This document shows positions 52,637 to 62,036 of a DNA stretch of 64,000 bases, one piece after another. The position numbers and the translations under genes are program-made. The notes below the pieces were generated by a model. The model was given only the letters and a program-made list of their open reading frames with translations, was not told the origin of the DNA and ran no database searches. Source of the DNA: Candidatus Didemnitutus sp. (GTDB lineage Bacteria; Verrucomicrobiota; Verrucomicrobiia; Opitutales; Opitutaceae); the NCBI GenBank assembly GCA_019634575.1, contig JAHCAY010000001.1, forward strand, positions 1,488,001 through 1,552,000. The letters are read 5' to 3'. How positions within the stretch are numbered: position 1 is the first letter of the stretch; each line of letters starts with the position of its first letter.

Positions 52637-52978
52637 TTACTTCCGGGCGTGCTCCTGGACGGTGAGCTCGATGGCGCGGTCGACCGGGAGGCGGACGACG
52701 CCCTTCGGCTGGTCGACCCACCCGTAGGTGGTCGCGTCGGCCTGTGCCTTCTGCTGGAGATCGGCGAGGGCCTTGGCGCGGCCTTCGGCGGTGAATTTCC
52801 AGCGCGTGGCCTCGTCGAAATCGGCGGGGTTGACGGTGCCGCGATTGTCGAAGGCCGGCGCGGGCGAATAGTAGCGGTTCACGAGCCAGCCGCAGAGGAC
52901 GGCGACGAGAATCACCACGACGGCGGTGAACACCGGCGTGCGCTGCGGGAAGGCGTAGGCTTGCGGGTTGTCGCTCAT
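52637..52978 (-). CDS. Small single-span membrane protein of the ACIII operon
   Basis: 113 aa: a membrane segment (VFTAVVVILVAVLCGWLVNRYY, about 16-37) and a periplasmic part ending YGWVDQPKGVVRLPVDRAIELTVQEHARK. That ending resembles segments of small proteins I have seen beside ACIII and oxidase genes (memory, not searched). It has no heme motif. It sits between actF and the CcoN-like gene with 1-bp gaps, so it is likely a structural subunit. Confidence 0.75.
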   Translation of the reverse strand: MSDNPQAYAFPQRTPVFTAVVVILVAVLCGWLVNRYYSPAPAFDNRGTVNPADFDEATRWKFTAEGRAKALADLQQKAQADATTYGWVDQPKGVVRLPVDRAIELTVQEHARK

Positions 52979-52979
52979 G

Positions 52980-54272
52980 TTAGTGGGCGGTGGAGGCGGC
53001 GCCGGCTTCCGGGGCGGTGGCGTCGTGATGCGTGAGGGATTCGACGATACGCGGGTCGCGGATCGGGATGAGTTTCGCGTCGGCGGTGGCGAAGCTGCGC
53101 AGGTAAGCCCAGACGCCGAAGCCGCCCACGCCGACCACAGTGCTGAGCACCCAGAGGAGGTTCAGCGAGAGGAACGGCAGCGGGTCGCCGTGCTCGTTCT
53201 TGAGCGCGGGAAGAATGTTGTAGCAGAGGTCGATCAGGATCGTCGTGAGGATCGCGACGCTGATGAACCGGAGGCCGCGCGGCGTGCTCTTCAAGCGATA
53301 GCTGAGGAGATAGAGGAACGGCAGGAAGAAGTGACCGAAGAGGATCACCATGCCGACATACTTCCACTGATTTGGGAGGCCGTCGCTGTTGTTAATTTCG
53401 CGGAGGTTATACCAGAAGGTTTCCTCGGGGACGTTGGCGTTCCAGATCAGGAAGTATTGAGAGAAGGTGACGTAGGCCCAGAAGATCGTGAACGCGTGCG
53501 AGAGCGTGCCGACGCAGTGCCAGTGGTTGGTGTTCACGACGCCCTTGTAGTCGCCGCGGTTGAGCAGCCAGATCATGATGAACACGAGCACGGCGAGCGC
53601 GCCGCGCATGCAGTTCGCGAAGAACCACACGCCATACATCGTGGAGAACCAGTGATACTCGAGGCTCTTCATCCAGAAGATCGCCGCGAAGGTGAGCGCG
53701 AGAGCGTTTAGCGGAATGCCCATGGCGGCGGTGACGCGGCTCTTGAGCGTCCACTTCACGTCGCCATCCTTGTCCTGCGCGAACGAGGCCTTGCGGAGGC
53801 GGGCCGACAGCCAGATCCAGATCGCGAAGAACGCGACGGACATGCCGGTGAACATGTTCCGGCTGAGGAAGCCGGCCTTCTTCACGTAGAGCGGGTCATC
53901 GGCGACGGTGCCGTGGCCGCCGTGCAGCGGATGGCTGAGGTCCATCCACGACCAGATGAGGCCAGGCTTCACCCATGCCGAGATGAGCAACGGAAGGAAG
54001 AGAACGGCGAGCGGCACGAACGCGGCGAGGCCGTGCTCGAGCTGGCGGCGCGGGACGACGGACCAGCCGGCGTCGAAGATGTGGTGGATGAGCACCCACA
54101 TCAGCATGCCGATGGCGATGGCCGTGCAGAAAGCGAAGCCGACGAGGTAGGACGTGGCGACGTGCTGGACCGGCGAGACGGCGAGGCCGAGCGCGGTGAC
54201 CGCGAGGCCGGCGACACCGACGACGAGCGCGGTGCCGGTCTGGGGAGCGACGGGAGTGGACGAAGTGGCCAT
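52980..54272 (-). CDS. actF: Alternative Complex III subunit ActF
   Basis: 430-aa membrane protein with about ten segments, paralogous to the NrfD-like ActC. Features: YLVGFAFCTAIAIGMLMWVLIHHIFDAGWSVVPRRQLEHG, ANCMRGALAVLVFIMIWLLNRG, WAYVTFSQYFLIWNANVPEETFWYNLRE and FGHFFLPFLYLLSYRLK. It is a quinol-binding membrane subunit of the quinol:cytochrome c oxidoreductase. Confidence 0.93.
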   Translation of the reverse strand: MATSSTPVAPQTGTALVVGVAGLAVTALGLAVSPVQHVATSYLVGFAFCTAIAIGMLMWVLIHHIFDAGWSVVPRRQLEHGLAAFVPLAVLFLPLLISAWVKPGLIWSWMDLSHPLHGGHGTVADDPLYVKKAGFLSRNMFTGMSVAFFAIWIWLSARLRKASFAQDKDGDVKWTLKSRVTAAMGIPLNALALTFAAIFWMKSLEYHWFSTMYGVWFFANCMRGALAVLVFIMIWLLNRGDYKGVVNTNHWHCVGTLSHAFTIFWAYVTFSQYFLIWNANVPEETFWYNLREINNSDGLPNQWKYVGMVILFGHFFLPFLYLLSYRLKSTPRGLRFISVAILTTILIDLCYNILPALKNEHGDPLPFLSLNLLWVLSTVVGVGGFGVWAYLRSFATADAKLIPIRDPRIVESLTHHDATAPEAGAASTAH

Positions 54273-54273
54273 G

Positions 54274-54906
54274 TTATTTCAGCTCCCCTCGGTTCGCGAG
54301 CGGGACGTCGTCGAGCTTCGCATTGTGGGCGCGTTGGAGAGCGCGGACGTAGGCGATGACGGCCCAGCGCTCGTCGGGCGAGAGCTTGTCGGCGTAGGGC
54401 GACATCGTGTTCTTGCCGTTGGTGATCGTGTTGAAGATTTCGCCTTCGGCCATGTTGCGGAGGCGGTCGTCGTGGTAGGTCGGCGTGGCGACCATGCCGT
54501 AGGCTTTGGTGATGCCCTGGCCGTCGCCGTTCACGCCGTGACACGGCGCGCAGTAGATGTTGAAGCGGTTCTGGCCGCGGCGGATCATCGTCTCGGTGAC
54601 GGGGATCGGGAAGCCCTTCACGAAGGAGCCGTCGGCGGCCTTGCCGAGGTAGTGCGCGTCGTCGGCGCGGAGGAAATCCGGGTCGGCGGCAGTGCTGCGG
54701 CCGCGCGGCACAGTGCCGGCGGGAGCAGGGCGATCGGCGCGGCCGTCGGCGAAGAATTTCGAGGCGGCCTGCGGCTTGTATTTCGCCTGAAAATCCATGT
54801 CGGGGAACACGATGATCGGCGGCTGCGTGGAGCGCATGCCGCGGAAGCCCGCGATGGAGATCGTCAGGGCGACGGCGAAGAGGAGCGTGTAGTAGGCGTA
54901 ACGCAT
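54274..54906 (-). CDS. actE: Alternative Complex III subunit ActE (monoheme cytochrome c)
   Basis: 210 aa. N-terminal hydrophobic anchor (YYTLLFAVALTISIAGFRGM) and a periplasmic cytochrome c domain with heme motif YCAPCHGVNGDGQG. An axial Met is likely in NTMSPYADKLSPDERWAVIAYVRALQ. It has no lipobox cysteine of the kind seen in some ActE proteins. It passes electrons out of the complex. Confidence 0.93.
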   Translation of the reverse strand: MRYAYYTLLFAVALTISIAGFRGMRSTQPPIIVFPDMDFQAKYKPQAASKFFADGRADRPAPAGTVPRGRSTAADPDFLRADDAHYLGKAADGSFVKGFPIPVTETMIRRGQNRFNIYCAPCHGVNGDGQGITKAYGMVATPTYHDDRLRNMAEGEIFNTITNGKNTMSPYADKLSPDERWAVIAYVRALQRAHNAKLDDVPLANRGELK

Positions 54907-54909
54907 GGG

Positions 54910-55440
54910 TTATTCCTCCAGCTCCGCGATGTCCTGACCGCCGATCTTCGCGAGCAGCTCGCGAGTGGCGGAGGCGTTGAATTTCGGGTCGTTGGCCTCG
55001 ATCACGATGAAGAAGCGGTCGTCGAGCGCGCGCACGAATTGCGGCGCTTTCATCACCGGGTGGTAGTGCATCGGCAGACCGTTGAGGAGGAACATGCCGA
55101 TGATGGTCGCGAACGCGGTGAAGAGAATCGTCAGCTCGTAGCTCACCGGGAAGGCGAACATGGGCGAGAAGTAGGGCTTGCCGCCGACGATGAGGGGATA
55201 GTCGAACGCGCCGGTGAACCAGATGAGGCTCATGCCGGTGCAGAAGCCAGTGATGCCGCCGGCGAGCGAGAAGCGCGGCACGCGCGAGCGGCGCATGCCC
55301 ATGGCGGCGTCGAGGCCGTGCACAGGGAACGGCGTGAGCGAGTCCCACTTGGAGTAGCCCGCGTCGCGCACGTGCTCGCACGCATGGTAGAGCGCGGGCA
55401 CGGTGTCGAAGGCGGCGATGAGTCCGTAAGTCTTTTTCAT
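54910..55440 (-). CDS. actD: Alternative Complex III subunit ActD (DUF3341)
   Basis: 176 aa. The N-terminal soluble segment (YGLIAAFDTVPALYHACEHVRDAGYSKWDSLTPFPVHGLDAAMGMRRSRVP) and two central membrane helices are diagnostic of DUF3341/ActD. The C-terminal end (DDRFFIVIEANDPKFNASATRELLAKIG) faces the cytoplasm. Confidence 0.95.
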   Translation of the reverse strand: MKKTYGLIAAFDTVPALYHACEHVRDAGYSKWDSLTPFPVHGLDAAMGMRRSRVPRFSLAGGITGFCTGMSLIWFTGAFDYPLIVGGKPYFSPMFAFPVSYELTILFTAFATIIGMFLLNGLPMHYHPVMKAPQFVRALDDRFFIVIEANDPKFNASATRELLAKIGGQDIAELEE

Positions 55441-55455
55441 GGTCGTGGCCTCCGA

Positions 55456-56877
55456 TTAGTGGCCCGCGCCGTGCGGGTCGGCTTGCGGGATGACCGCCTT
55501 CACTTCCGACATCGGCATGATGGGCACAAAGCGGATGAAGAGGAGGAACAGGAACGAGAAGACGCCGAAGGTGCCGAAGAACGTGAAGATCTCGACGATC
55601 GACGGAGAGTAGTAACCCCACGAGGACGGCAGGAAGTCGCGGGCGAGCGAGGTGACGATGATCACGAAGCGCTCGAACCACATGCCGACGTTGACGAAGA
55701 TCGAGAGGATCCAGACGAGCGTCGTGTTCTGGCGGATGGATTTGAACCAGAAGAACTGCGGCGTGATGACGTTGCAGCCGATCATGATCCAGTAGGCCCA
55801 GGCGTAGTGGCCGAACGCGCGGTTGATGAACGCGAAGCCTTCATACGGATTGGCACCATACCACGCGATGAAGAACTCCATCGAGTAGGCGTAGCCGACC
55901 ATCGTGCCGGTGGCCAAAGTGATCTTGGTCATGCAGTCGATGTGATACTGCGTGATCAGGTCCTCGAGGCCGTAGATGGCGCGGAGCGGCAGCATGAGCG
56001 TGAGCACCATGCCGAAGCCCGAGAAGATCGCGCCCGCCACGAAGTAGGGCGGGAAGATCGTCGTGTGCCAGCCGGGGAGCAGCGAGACAGCGAAGTCGAA
56101 CGAAACGATCGTGTGCACCGAGAGCACGAGCGGCGTGGCGATACCCGCGAGGATGAGGTAAGCCATTTCGTAGTTGCTCCAGTGGCGGTTGGAACCGCGC
56201 CAGCCCATCGCGAAGAAACCGTAGATGCGCGCCTTCAGCAGATTGCCGGCCGCGGTGAAGCGGTCGCGCAGCGTGCCGAGGTCGGGGATCAGACCGATAT
56301 ACCAGAACAGCACCGAAACCGTGCCGTAGGTCGAGACCGCGAACACGTCCCACTCGAGCGGCGAACGGAAGTTCTGCCAGATGTAGTTGGCGTTCGGGAT
56401 CGGGAAGAGATACCAGGCCATCCACACGCGACCGACGTGGAACACGGGGAAGATCGCGGCGCAAACGACGGCGAAGATCGTCATCGCCTCGGCGGCGCGG
56501 TTGACCGACGTGCGCCACTTCTGACGCAGCAGGCACAAGATCGCGGAGATGAGCGTGCCGGCGTGGCCGATACCGATCCAGAAGACGAAGTTGACGATGT
56601 CCCACGCCCAGTTGACCGGATTGGCGTGACCCCAGACACCGACGCCGGTGCCGACGAGGTAGATCAGGCCGGCGACGGTGAACGACGCGACGAAGGCGGC
56701 GATGCCGAAGCACCACCACCACCACGCGGGCGTGGTGCCTTCGACCATGCCGCAGATCTTGTCGGTGATCCACTTGAAGTCGCGATGGTGCTCGACGAGC
56801 TCGGCGCGCGGGAGGATCGCGGGCTTGACCTCGGCGAGGATCGGGTGAGCAGCGTGCTCAGCGGAGTGTGCGCCCAT
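55456..56877 (-). CDS. actC: Alternative Complex III subunit ActC (NrfD/PsrC-like)
   Basis: 473 aa with about ten membrane helices. NrfD family features: [93 protein letters not shown] and the C-terminal [25 protein letters not shown]. It forms the main quinol site with the ActB FeS subunit. Its start overlaps the actB stop (TAATG). Confidence 0.96.
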   Translation of the reverse strand: MGAHSAEHAAHPILAEVKPAILPRAELVEHHRDFKWITDKICGMVEGTTPAWWWWCFGIAAFVASFTVAGLIYLVGTGVGVWGHANPVNWAWDIVNFVFWIGIGHAGTLISAILCLLRQKWRTSVNRAAEAMTIFAVVCAAIFPVFHVGRVWMAWYLFPIPNANYIWQNFRSPLEWDVFAVSTYGTVSVLFWYIGLIPDLGTLRDRFTAAGNLLKARIYGFFAMGWRGSNRHWSNYEMAYLILAGIATPLVLSVHTIVSFDFAVSLLPGWHTTIFPPYFVAGAIFSGFGMVLTLMLPLRAIYGLEDLITQYHIDCMTKITLATGTMVGYAYSMEFFIAWYGANPYEGFAFINRAFGHYAWAYWIMIGCNVITPQFFWFKSIRQNTTLVWILSIFVNVGMWFERFVIIVTSLARDFLPSSWGYYSPSIVEIFTFFGTFGVFSFLFLLFIRFVPIMPMSEVKAVIPQADPHGAGH

Positions 56878-59800
56878 TAGATCGACCCTCCGTGATGAGC
56901 TTCACCCGCCGCGTGCTCGCCGTGCGAGGCGCCGTGGCCTTCGCTGCCGCCGTGCGACGGGTGATTCTTGCTGTTGTATTCCACCCGGCTGAACGGGAGG
57001 GCCTGATAGTCCGGCATGTGCGGGTTGGGATTACGAATCTTGCCCAGGTAGGTGAGACGCGGGCGAACGTTGAGGTAACCGAGCACCGCGTAGTCGCGTT
57101 CCTGCGCCTTGAGTTGCGAAACCTGGCTGTGCGGGTCCTTGATGTTGCCGAACACGATGGCGTCGACCGCGCAGACCTGCTGGCAGGCGGTGCGGATCGT
57201 GCCGTCCGGCACTTCGACATCGCCGCTGGCGCCGGCTTTGCGCTTCTGGGCGATCTTGCCCTGATTGATGCGCTGGATGCAGAAGGTGCACTTCTCCATC
57301 ACACCGCGCATGCGGATCGAGACGTCCGGGTTCTTCACCATCTTGACCAGCTCCGGCATCTCCTTCTGGTGGCCGAGCGGGCCCATGTAGAGGGCGTCGG
57401 TCGCGCGCTTGTTGAAATCGAAATAATTAAAGCGGCGGACCTTGTAGGGACAGTTGTTGGCGCAGTAACGCGTGCCGATGCAGCGGTTGTAAGCCATCGT
57501 GTTGATGCCTTCGTCGTCGTGCACGGTGGCGTTGACGGGGCACACGGTTTCGCACGGCGCGGTTTCGCAGTGCTGGCAGGTCATGGGCTGCACGACCGCC
57601 TGCGGATCTTCCGGAATCTCCTTGTTGCCCTCGCCGCCGAACGCTGCGGCGTCGGCCTTGCCGTCGCTGTAGTAACGGTCGAGGCGGATCCAGTGCATCT
57701 CGCGGCCGCGCATGACCTGGTCCTTGCCGACGATCGGAATATTGTTTTCCGCCTGGCAGGCGATGACGCAGGCGTTGCAGCCGATGCAGGTGTTGAGGTC
57801 GATCGACATGCCCCATTGGTGGATGCCGTCGAAGTTGGGCTGCTCGTAGAGCGAGTTGCCGCGCGGCGTGTTCGTCGCCTTGAAGGCGAGCGGCTGGTCC
57901 TTGTCCTTGCCGTAAACGGCAGGCGTGTGGGACTCCATGCCGATGCCGGCGACGAACGCGGGATTGGAGCTGAACTCGTCGAGGTTGGCTTCGCGCACGA
58001 TGTCGCGGCCTTCCATCGACCAGTGCTCCTGCGTGTTCGCGAGCTTCTGCTTCGTGCCGGTGACCGTGAGCTTCGCACCGGTCGCGAACGACATCGCGGC
58101 ACTGGTGCGGACCGAGTAGGCGTTGAAGCCGCCGCCGTTGCCGACGTGGCCCACATGCGTGCGGCCGTAGCCGAGCGGAAGGATGATCGTGTAATTCGCC
58201 AGACCGGGCTGGATGTGGATCGGGCCGGAGACCTTGCGGCCGTCCGCCATCGCCACTTCGCCAATGTAGGCGAGTTCCTTGCCCTGCGGGAAATCGGCAT
58301 TCTCGACACGCGCGACCTGCGGGTTGCTGCCGTGCGGGTAAACCTTCAGCTCCTTCGCGAGACGCGGGGAGATGAGAATGGCGTTGTCCCAGGAGATCTT
58401 GGTGATCGGGTCCGGGCACTCTTGCAGCCAACCGTTATTGGCGAAGCGGCCGTCATCGAGCTTGTGGTCGGTGGCGAAGCGGACTTCGAGGTTGCCGGAG
58501 GCCGGCGCCGTGGTGGCGGAGGCTTTCGCGACGAGCGCGTCGGCGGTGCCGGCGTTGAACGTGACCGACACCGGCTTGTAAGCCGAGTTGGCGAGCACGC
58601 CGTCGTGGAGGAATTTCTCGAAGGCCTTCTTGTCGCCGCCGGTGACGCCACCGATCGTCGCGAAGACTTGCGCGTAGGCCTCGGGGTTTTGTTCGCCGGC
58701 GAGGCGCGCGAGCAGCTCGACTTCCATCAGACCGCCGAAGAGCGGGAGGATCATCGGCTGGATCGGCACGATCGTGCCGTCGAGCGTGCGGGCGTCGGAC
58801 CACGATTCGAGGTAATGCGTCGCCGCGAGCGTCGTGCCCGCGAGTGCGGCGGTCTCGTCGGCGTGATAACCGAAGCGGATGACGTCGGGGACCGACTTCA
58901 GCAGCGCGCCGAACTCGAGGTCGGCGGGCGCGTTGTAGGCGGGGTTGCCGTTGAGGACGAAGAGGGTCTTGACCGAGCCGGCCTTGATCGCGGCGGCGAG
59001 CGCCTGGATCGTGGAGGCCGTGCGCGGCTCGGCGGCGACGAACTCGACGGTCGAGCCGATGTTGCCGAGGTGCGCGTTGATCGCGTTGACGAGGACGTGA
59101 ACGGCGGCGGGCTGGTGCGCGCCGGCGATGACGATCGACTCGCCGCGGTGTTCGGCGAGGTCCTTGGCGCACTCCTCAATCCACTTCGGGTTCACGTCGC
59201 CGAGGCCTTGCGCGAGCGCGGCGTGGGCATCGCTGCCCGTGACGTGGCCGGCGAGTGCGGCGGCGAACGCGAGCATCTGCGAGCTGCCGAGGCGGAGGCG
59301 GTGATCCGCCATCGAGCCGGTCAGCGTGAACGCGCTCTCCACGACGTAGAGGCGGTTCATCGGGTCGTCCTTCTTCACGACGCGACGGGCCTTCGAGAAC
59401 GCGCGAGCGTATTCGAGCGCGCCGCCTTCAGCGTGGAAGAAATCGGCGTCGAGCGAGAGGACGCGCTTGGCCTTCGCGAAGCGGTAGATCGGCTTCACGT
59501 TCTGGCCGAAGGAGGCGAGCGCGGCATCGGCCGGCGCTTCGTCGGCGACGGGCTCGTATTCGGCCCAGATGGCGCGCGGGAACTTGGCCTTCAGCGCGGC
59601 GACGAGGCGGGCGCGGGTCGGCGAGGCGGATTCGTCGGCGAGGAACGCGAGGCCTTCGCCGTTGCCGGCATATTGCTTCGCGATCGAGGCGAGCAGGTCG
59701 TTGACCGCCGCGGTGTCGATGGCGTTGCCCTGGCGGACGTGCTGCGTGGCGCGGTCCGGATCGTAGAGATCGAGAACGGACGCCTGGGCCATCAGCGAGC

Positions 59801-60200
59801 TGGCGCCGCCGGTCGGGTCGTAGCTCGGGTTGCCCTCGAGCTTGGTCGGACGGCCTTGGTGCGTCTCGGCGAGGAGCGGCTGCGCGTGACGACGCAGCGG
59901 CATCGCGGTGGCGTAGTAGAGCGGGAGGCCCGGGACGATATATTCGGACGACTTGCCGTAGGGCAGGATGTTCGTCTCGGGGCGGCGGCAGCCGGCGAGG
60001 CCGATGCCGCCGAGCGCGAACGACGCCGCCATGATCTTCATGAACTGACGGCGGTCGACGCCCTCGATGGAGGACGCGCCCTCGGGGAACTCGCGGGCGA
60101 GCTGCTCGCGGAAACCGGGCGTGTTGGCGAGCTCGTCGAGGCTGCGCCAGTAGCGTTGGCCGTTCGCGGGAGCGGCGGGATGGTCAAATTTGCGTTTCAT
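56877..60200 (-). CDS. actB: Alternative Complex III subunit ActB (molybdopterin-like/FeS fusion)
   Basis: 1107 aa. A twin-arginine signal ([23 protein letters not shown], about residues 49-71) is followed by a molybdopterin-oxidoreductase-like domain that binds no cofactor in known ACIII. The C-terminal ferredoxin domain (from ~residue 780) has cysteine motifs [37 protein letters not shown] and CTFC...C for 3Fe-4S/4Fe-4S clusters. The tail is His/Gly-rich (last ~30 residues). It is the periplasmic electron-wire subunit. The start overlaps the actA stop (TGATG). Confidence 0.97.
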   Translation of the reverse strand: MKRKFDHPAAPANGQRYWRSLDELANTPGFREQLAREFPEGASSIEGVDRRQFMKIMAASFALGGIGLAGCRRPETNILPYGKSSEYIVPGLPLYYATAMPLRRHAQPLLAETHQGRPTKLEGNPSYDPTGGASSLMAQASVLDLYDPDRATQHVRQGNAIDTAAVNDLLASIAKQYAGNGEGLAFLADESASPTRARLVAALKAKFPRAIWAEYEPVADEAPADAALASFGQNVKPIYRFAKAKRVLSLDADFFHAEGGALEYARAFSKARRVVKKDDPMNRLYVVESAFTLTGSMADHRLRLGSSQMLAFAAALAGHVTGSDAHAALAQGLGDVNPKWIEECAKDLAEHRGESIVIAGAHQPAAVHVLVNAINAHLGNIGSTVEFVAAEPRTASTIQALAAAIKAGSVKTLFVLNGNPAYNAPADLEFGALLKSVPDVIRFGYHADETAALAGTTLAATHYLESWSDARTLDGTIVPIQPMILPLFGGLMEVELLARLAGEQNPEAYAQVFATIGGVTGGDKKAFEKFLHDGVLANSAYKPVSVTFNAGTADALVAKASATTAPASGNLEVRFATDHKLDDGRFANNGWLQECPDPITKISWDNAILISPRLAKELKVYPHGSNPQVARVENADFPQGKELAYIGEVAMADGRKVSGPIHIQPGLANYTIILPLGYGRTHVGHVGNGGGFNAYSVRTSAAMSFATGAKLTVTGTKQKLANTQEHWSMEGRDIVREANLDEFSSNPAFVAGIGMESHTPAVYGKDKDQPLAFKATNTPRGNSLYEQPNFDGIHQWGMSIDLNTCIGCNACVIACQAENNIPIVGKDQVMRGREMHWIRLDRYYSDGKADAAAFGGEGNKEIPEDPQAVVQPMTCQHCETAPCETVCPVNATVHDDEGINTMAYNRCIGTRYCANNCPYKVRRFNYFDFNKRATDALYMGPLGHQKEMPELVKMVKNPDVSIRMRGVMEKCTFCIQRINQGKIAQKRKAGASGDVEVPDGTIRTACQQVCAVDAIVFGNIKDPHSQVSQLKAQERDYAVLGYLNVRPRLTYLGKIRNPNPHMPDYQALPFSRVEYNSKNHPSHGGSEGHGASHGEHAAGEAHHGGSI

Positions 60201-60853
60201 CAGCGGTGGCAGCCGGAGCAGCTTTGCGGGGGCTTAACCTTCCAATCGGCAATCATCTTGTGGGCCTCTTCGAGTCCGGCTTGTTCGGCCACGGTCTTCG
60301 AGTTGAGGTTGAAAACGTCGGCGGGCTTGCGGACGAATTTTTCCGGGTTGCGGTGGCAATCCAGGCAGAAGCCCATCGAGTGGGACTTGTCATGCCAGAC
60401 CGTCGACATCTCGTTCACCTTGCCGTGGCACTCGACGCAGCTCATGCCGCGGTTCACGTGCACGGAGTGGTTGAAGTAGACGTAGTCGGGCGCCTGATGA
60501 ATCTTCACCCACGGCACGGGCTCGCCCGTCTCGAAGCTCTTGCGCACCGGCTCGAGGAGCGGGCTCTGGGGCTTGATGATCGAGTGGCAGTTCATGCACG
60601 TCTGCGCCGTGGGGACGCTGGACGTGGCCGACTTTTCCACGGAGGCGTGGCAATAGCGGCAGTCGATCGCGAGGTTGCCCGCGTGGAGCGAGTGGTCGAA
60701 GGGGACCGGCTGGATCGGCTGGTAGCCGACGCGGAGGTATTTCGGCGTCGAGTAGTAGGTGACGGCGGCGGTCGCGACGCTGCCGAGCACGAACAAAAAG
60801 ATCACGATCTGCAGCGGCAGAGCGTTCGCGGATTTCGGGAAGATTTTCGACAT
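60200..60853 (-). CDS. actA: Alternative Complex III subunit ActA (pentaheme cytochrome c)
   Basis: 217 aa with one N-terminal membrane anchor (LQIVIFLFVLGSVATAAVTYY) and five heme motifs: CRYCH, CMNCH, CVECH, CLDCH and CSGCH at the very C-terminus. Five hemes and this position before actB are characteristic of ActA. It collects electrons from ActB and hands them to ActE or the downstream cytochromes. Confidence 0.96.
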   Translation of the reverse strand: MSKIFPKSANALPLQIVIFLFVLGSVATAAVTYYSTPKYLRVGYQPIQPVPFDHSLHAGNLAIDCRYCHASVEKSATSSVPTAQTCMNCHSIIKPQSPLLEPVRKSFETGEPVPWVKIHQAPDYVYFNHSVHVNRGMSCVECHGKVNEMSTVWHDKSHSMGFCLDCHRNPEKFVRKPADVFNLNSKTVAEQAGLEEAHKMIADWKVKPPQSCSGCHR

Positions 60854-60877
60854 GGGTCGACGGAGACGCGGGACGGT

Positions 60878-61060
60878 TTAGAAGCTGCCTTCCTGGCGGG
60901 GCACGGCGCGCTGCTCAGGGCGCAGCGCGATGGTGGTCGGGACCGTGGGAGCGGCAGCGCGCGTCTCGGACTTCGCGAGGACCTTGGGAAGGATGCCAAC
61001 AGCGGCGATGAGGCCGCCCAACTTGGCAAAAAACGATTTGCGCGAACAGTTTGGGCTCAC
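60878..61060 (-). CDS. Small exported protein preceding actA (60 aa)
   Basis: A GTG at 61060 opens a 60-codon ORF (VSPNCSRKSFFAKLGGLIAA..., then a Pro/Ala/Thr-rich tail ending RPEQRAVPRQEGSF) 24 bp before actA. The SRKSFF followed by a hydrophobic stretch looks like a Tat-type signal with Arg-Lys. It has no cysteine ligand set and no heme motif. It is the first gene of the operon as seen here. It might be a small accessory subunit or assembly factor; it could also be only a leader ORF. Confidence 0.5.
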   Translation of the reverse strand: MSPNCSRKSFFAKLGGLIAAVGILPKVLAKSETRAAAPTVPTTIALRPEQRAVPRQEGSF

Positions 61061-61110
61061 GGTGTGTGTGGTTCGTAAGCGGCGAGAAAAGGAAGGCCCT
61101 TCTGGGAAGT

Positions 61111-61142
61111 AAAACAAAATTTCCACGGGCATTTTGCCGCGG
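61111..61142 (-). terminator. Hairpin with T-rich tail between the exporter and ACIII operons
   Basis: On the minus strand CCGCGGC (61142-61136) pairs with GCCCGTGG (61130-61123) with one bulge. It is followed by AAATTTTGTTTT. It may end the upstream exporter transcript, or act in the leader of the ACIII operon. The remaining 61061-61345 gap shows no gene; I see no convincing promoter, only a weak CTAATA -10 candidate near 61151. Confidence 0.4.
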
Positions 61143-61345
61143 GCGACTATTAGCACACGGGGCGAATCGCACGAACCGGACTAATCCGCGCGCACGGTGC
61201 GGGCGGGACCGTTTTTCAGAGGGAAAATCCCAGCGGCGCGCCATCGACGACGCGCCGCGCGCGACAGGTCAGATGCGGGAAAAGGACCGCAAGATTCGTC
61301 GTCATAAGCGCCGCGCAGGCACTTCCCTTCCCTATTCCGGCCGGC

Positions 61346-62035
61346 TCAGCGGACGAACTCGCCGTCGCGCATCGGCCGGATTTCATCGCAGCGGTTCGCG
61401 ATGTCCGGGTTGTGCGTGACGAGCACGACGGCCTGGCCGTTTTCCTTGGCGAGGCGGGTCAGGAGATCGAAGACCATGGCGGAGTTTTTCTGGTCCAAGT
61501 TGCCGGTCGGCTCGTCGGCGAGGATGATCGCGGGCTGGTTGGCGAGGGCGCGGGCGATGGCGACGCGCTGTTGTTCGCCGCCGGAGAGCTGCGTGGCGAG
61601 GCGGTGCGTCTTTTCACCAAGACCGACGTCGCCGAGGAGCACCTTCGCGCGCGCGACCATTTCGTCTTCCGACAATTTGCCGAGCTTGCGCATGGGCATC
61701 ATGACGTTCTCCAGTGCGGAGAATTCCTGCATCAGGAAGTGGAACTGGAAAACGAAGCCGATGTGCTCACCGCGCGCGGCGGTGCGCTCGACGTCACCGC
61801 TGTTCGACATCAACTGCTCGCGAATCCAGATCGAACCGTCGTCCGGCTTGTCGAGGAGGCCGAGCAGGTAGAGTAGCGTGGACTTGCCGCAGCCGGAAGG
61901 GCCGACGATCGCGGTGACGCGGCCGGGATGCGCCTCGAACGATACGCCGCGCAACACATGCACGCGACCATCGCCCTGGCCGAGGTAGCGGTGCAGATTC
62001 TCGCAGCGGAGCGCGACTTGGGTTGCCGTGGCCAT
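61346..62035 (-). CDS. ABC transporter ATP-binding protein (LolD/MacB-type)
   Basis: 229 aa. Walker A is VGPSGCGKSTLLYLLG, the signature is QLSGGEQQRVAIARAL, Walker B is AIILADEPTGNLDQKNS and the switch is LVTHNPDI. Length and motifs match the LolD/MacB ATPase group that couples to FtsX-fold permeases. It starts one base after the permease gene's stop, in an adaptor-permease-ATPase operon. Confidence 0.94.
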   Translation of the reverse strand: MATATQVALRCENLHRYLGQGDGRVHVLRGVSFEAHPGRVTAIVGPSGCGKSTLLYLLGLLDKPDDGSIWIREQLMSNSGDVERTAARGEHIGFVFQFHFLMQEFSALENVMMPMRKLGKLSEDEMVARAKVLLGDVGLGEKTHRLATQLSGGEQQRVAIARALANQPAIILADEPTGNLDQKNSAMVFDLLTRLAKENGQAVVLVTHNPDIANRCDEIRPMRDGEFVR

Positions 62036-62036
62036 G

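Noticed and set aside
56868..60479. A 1203-codon open frame antisense to actB and actA
   Set aside because: It is a compositional shadow of ActB. The sense strand encodes FeS cysteine motifs and five heme sites.
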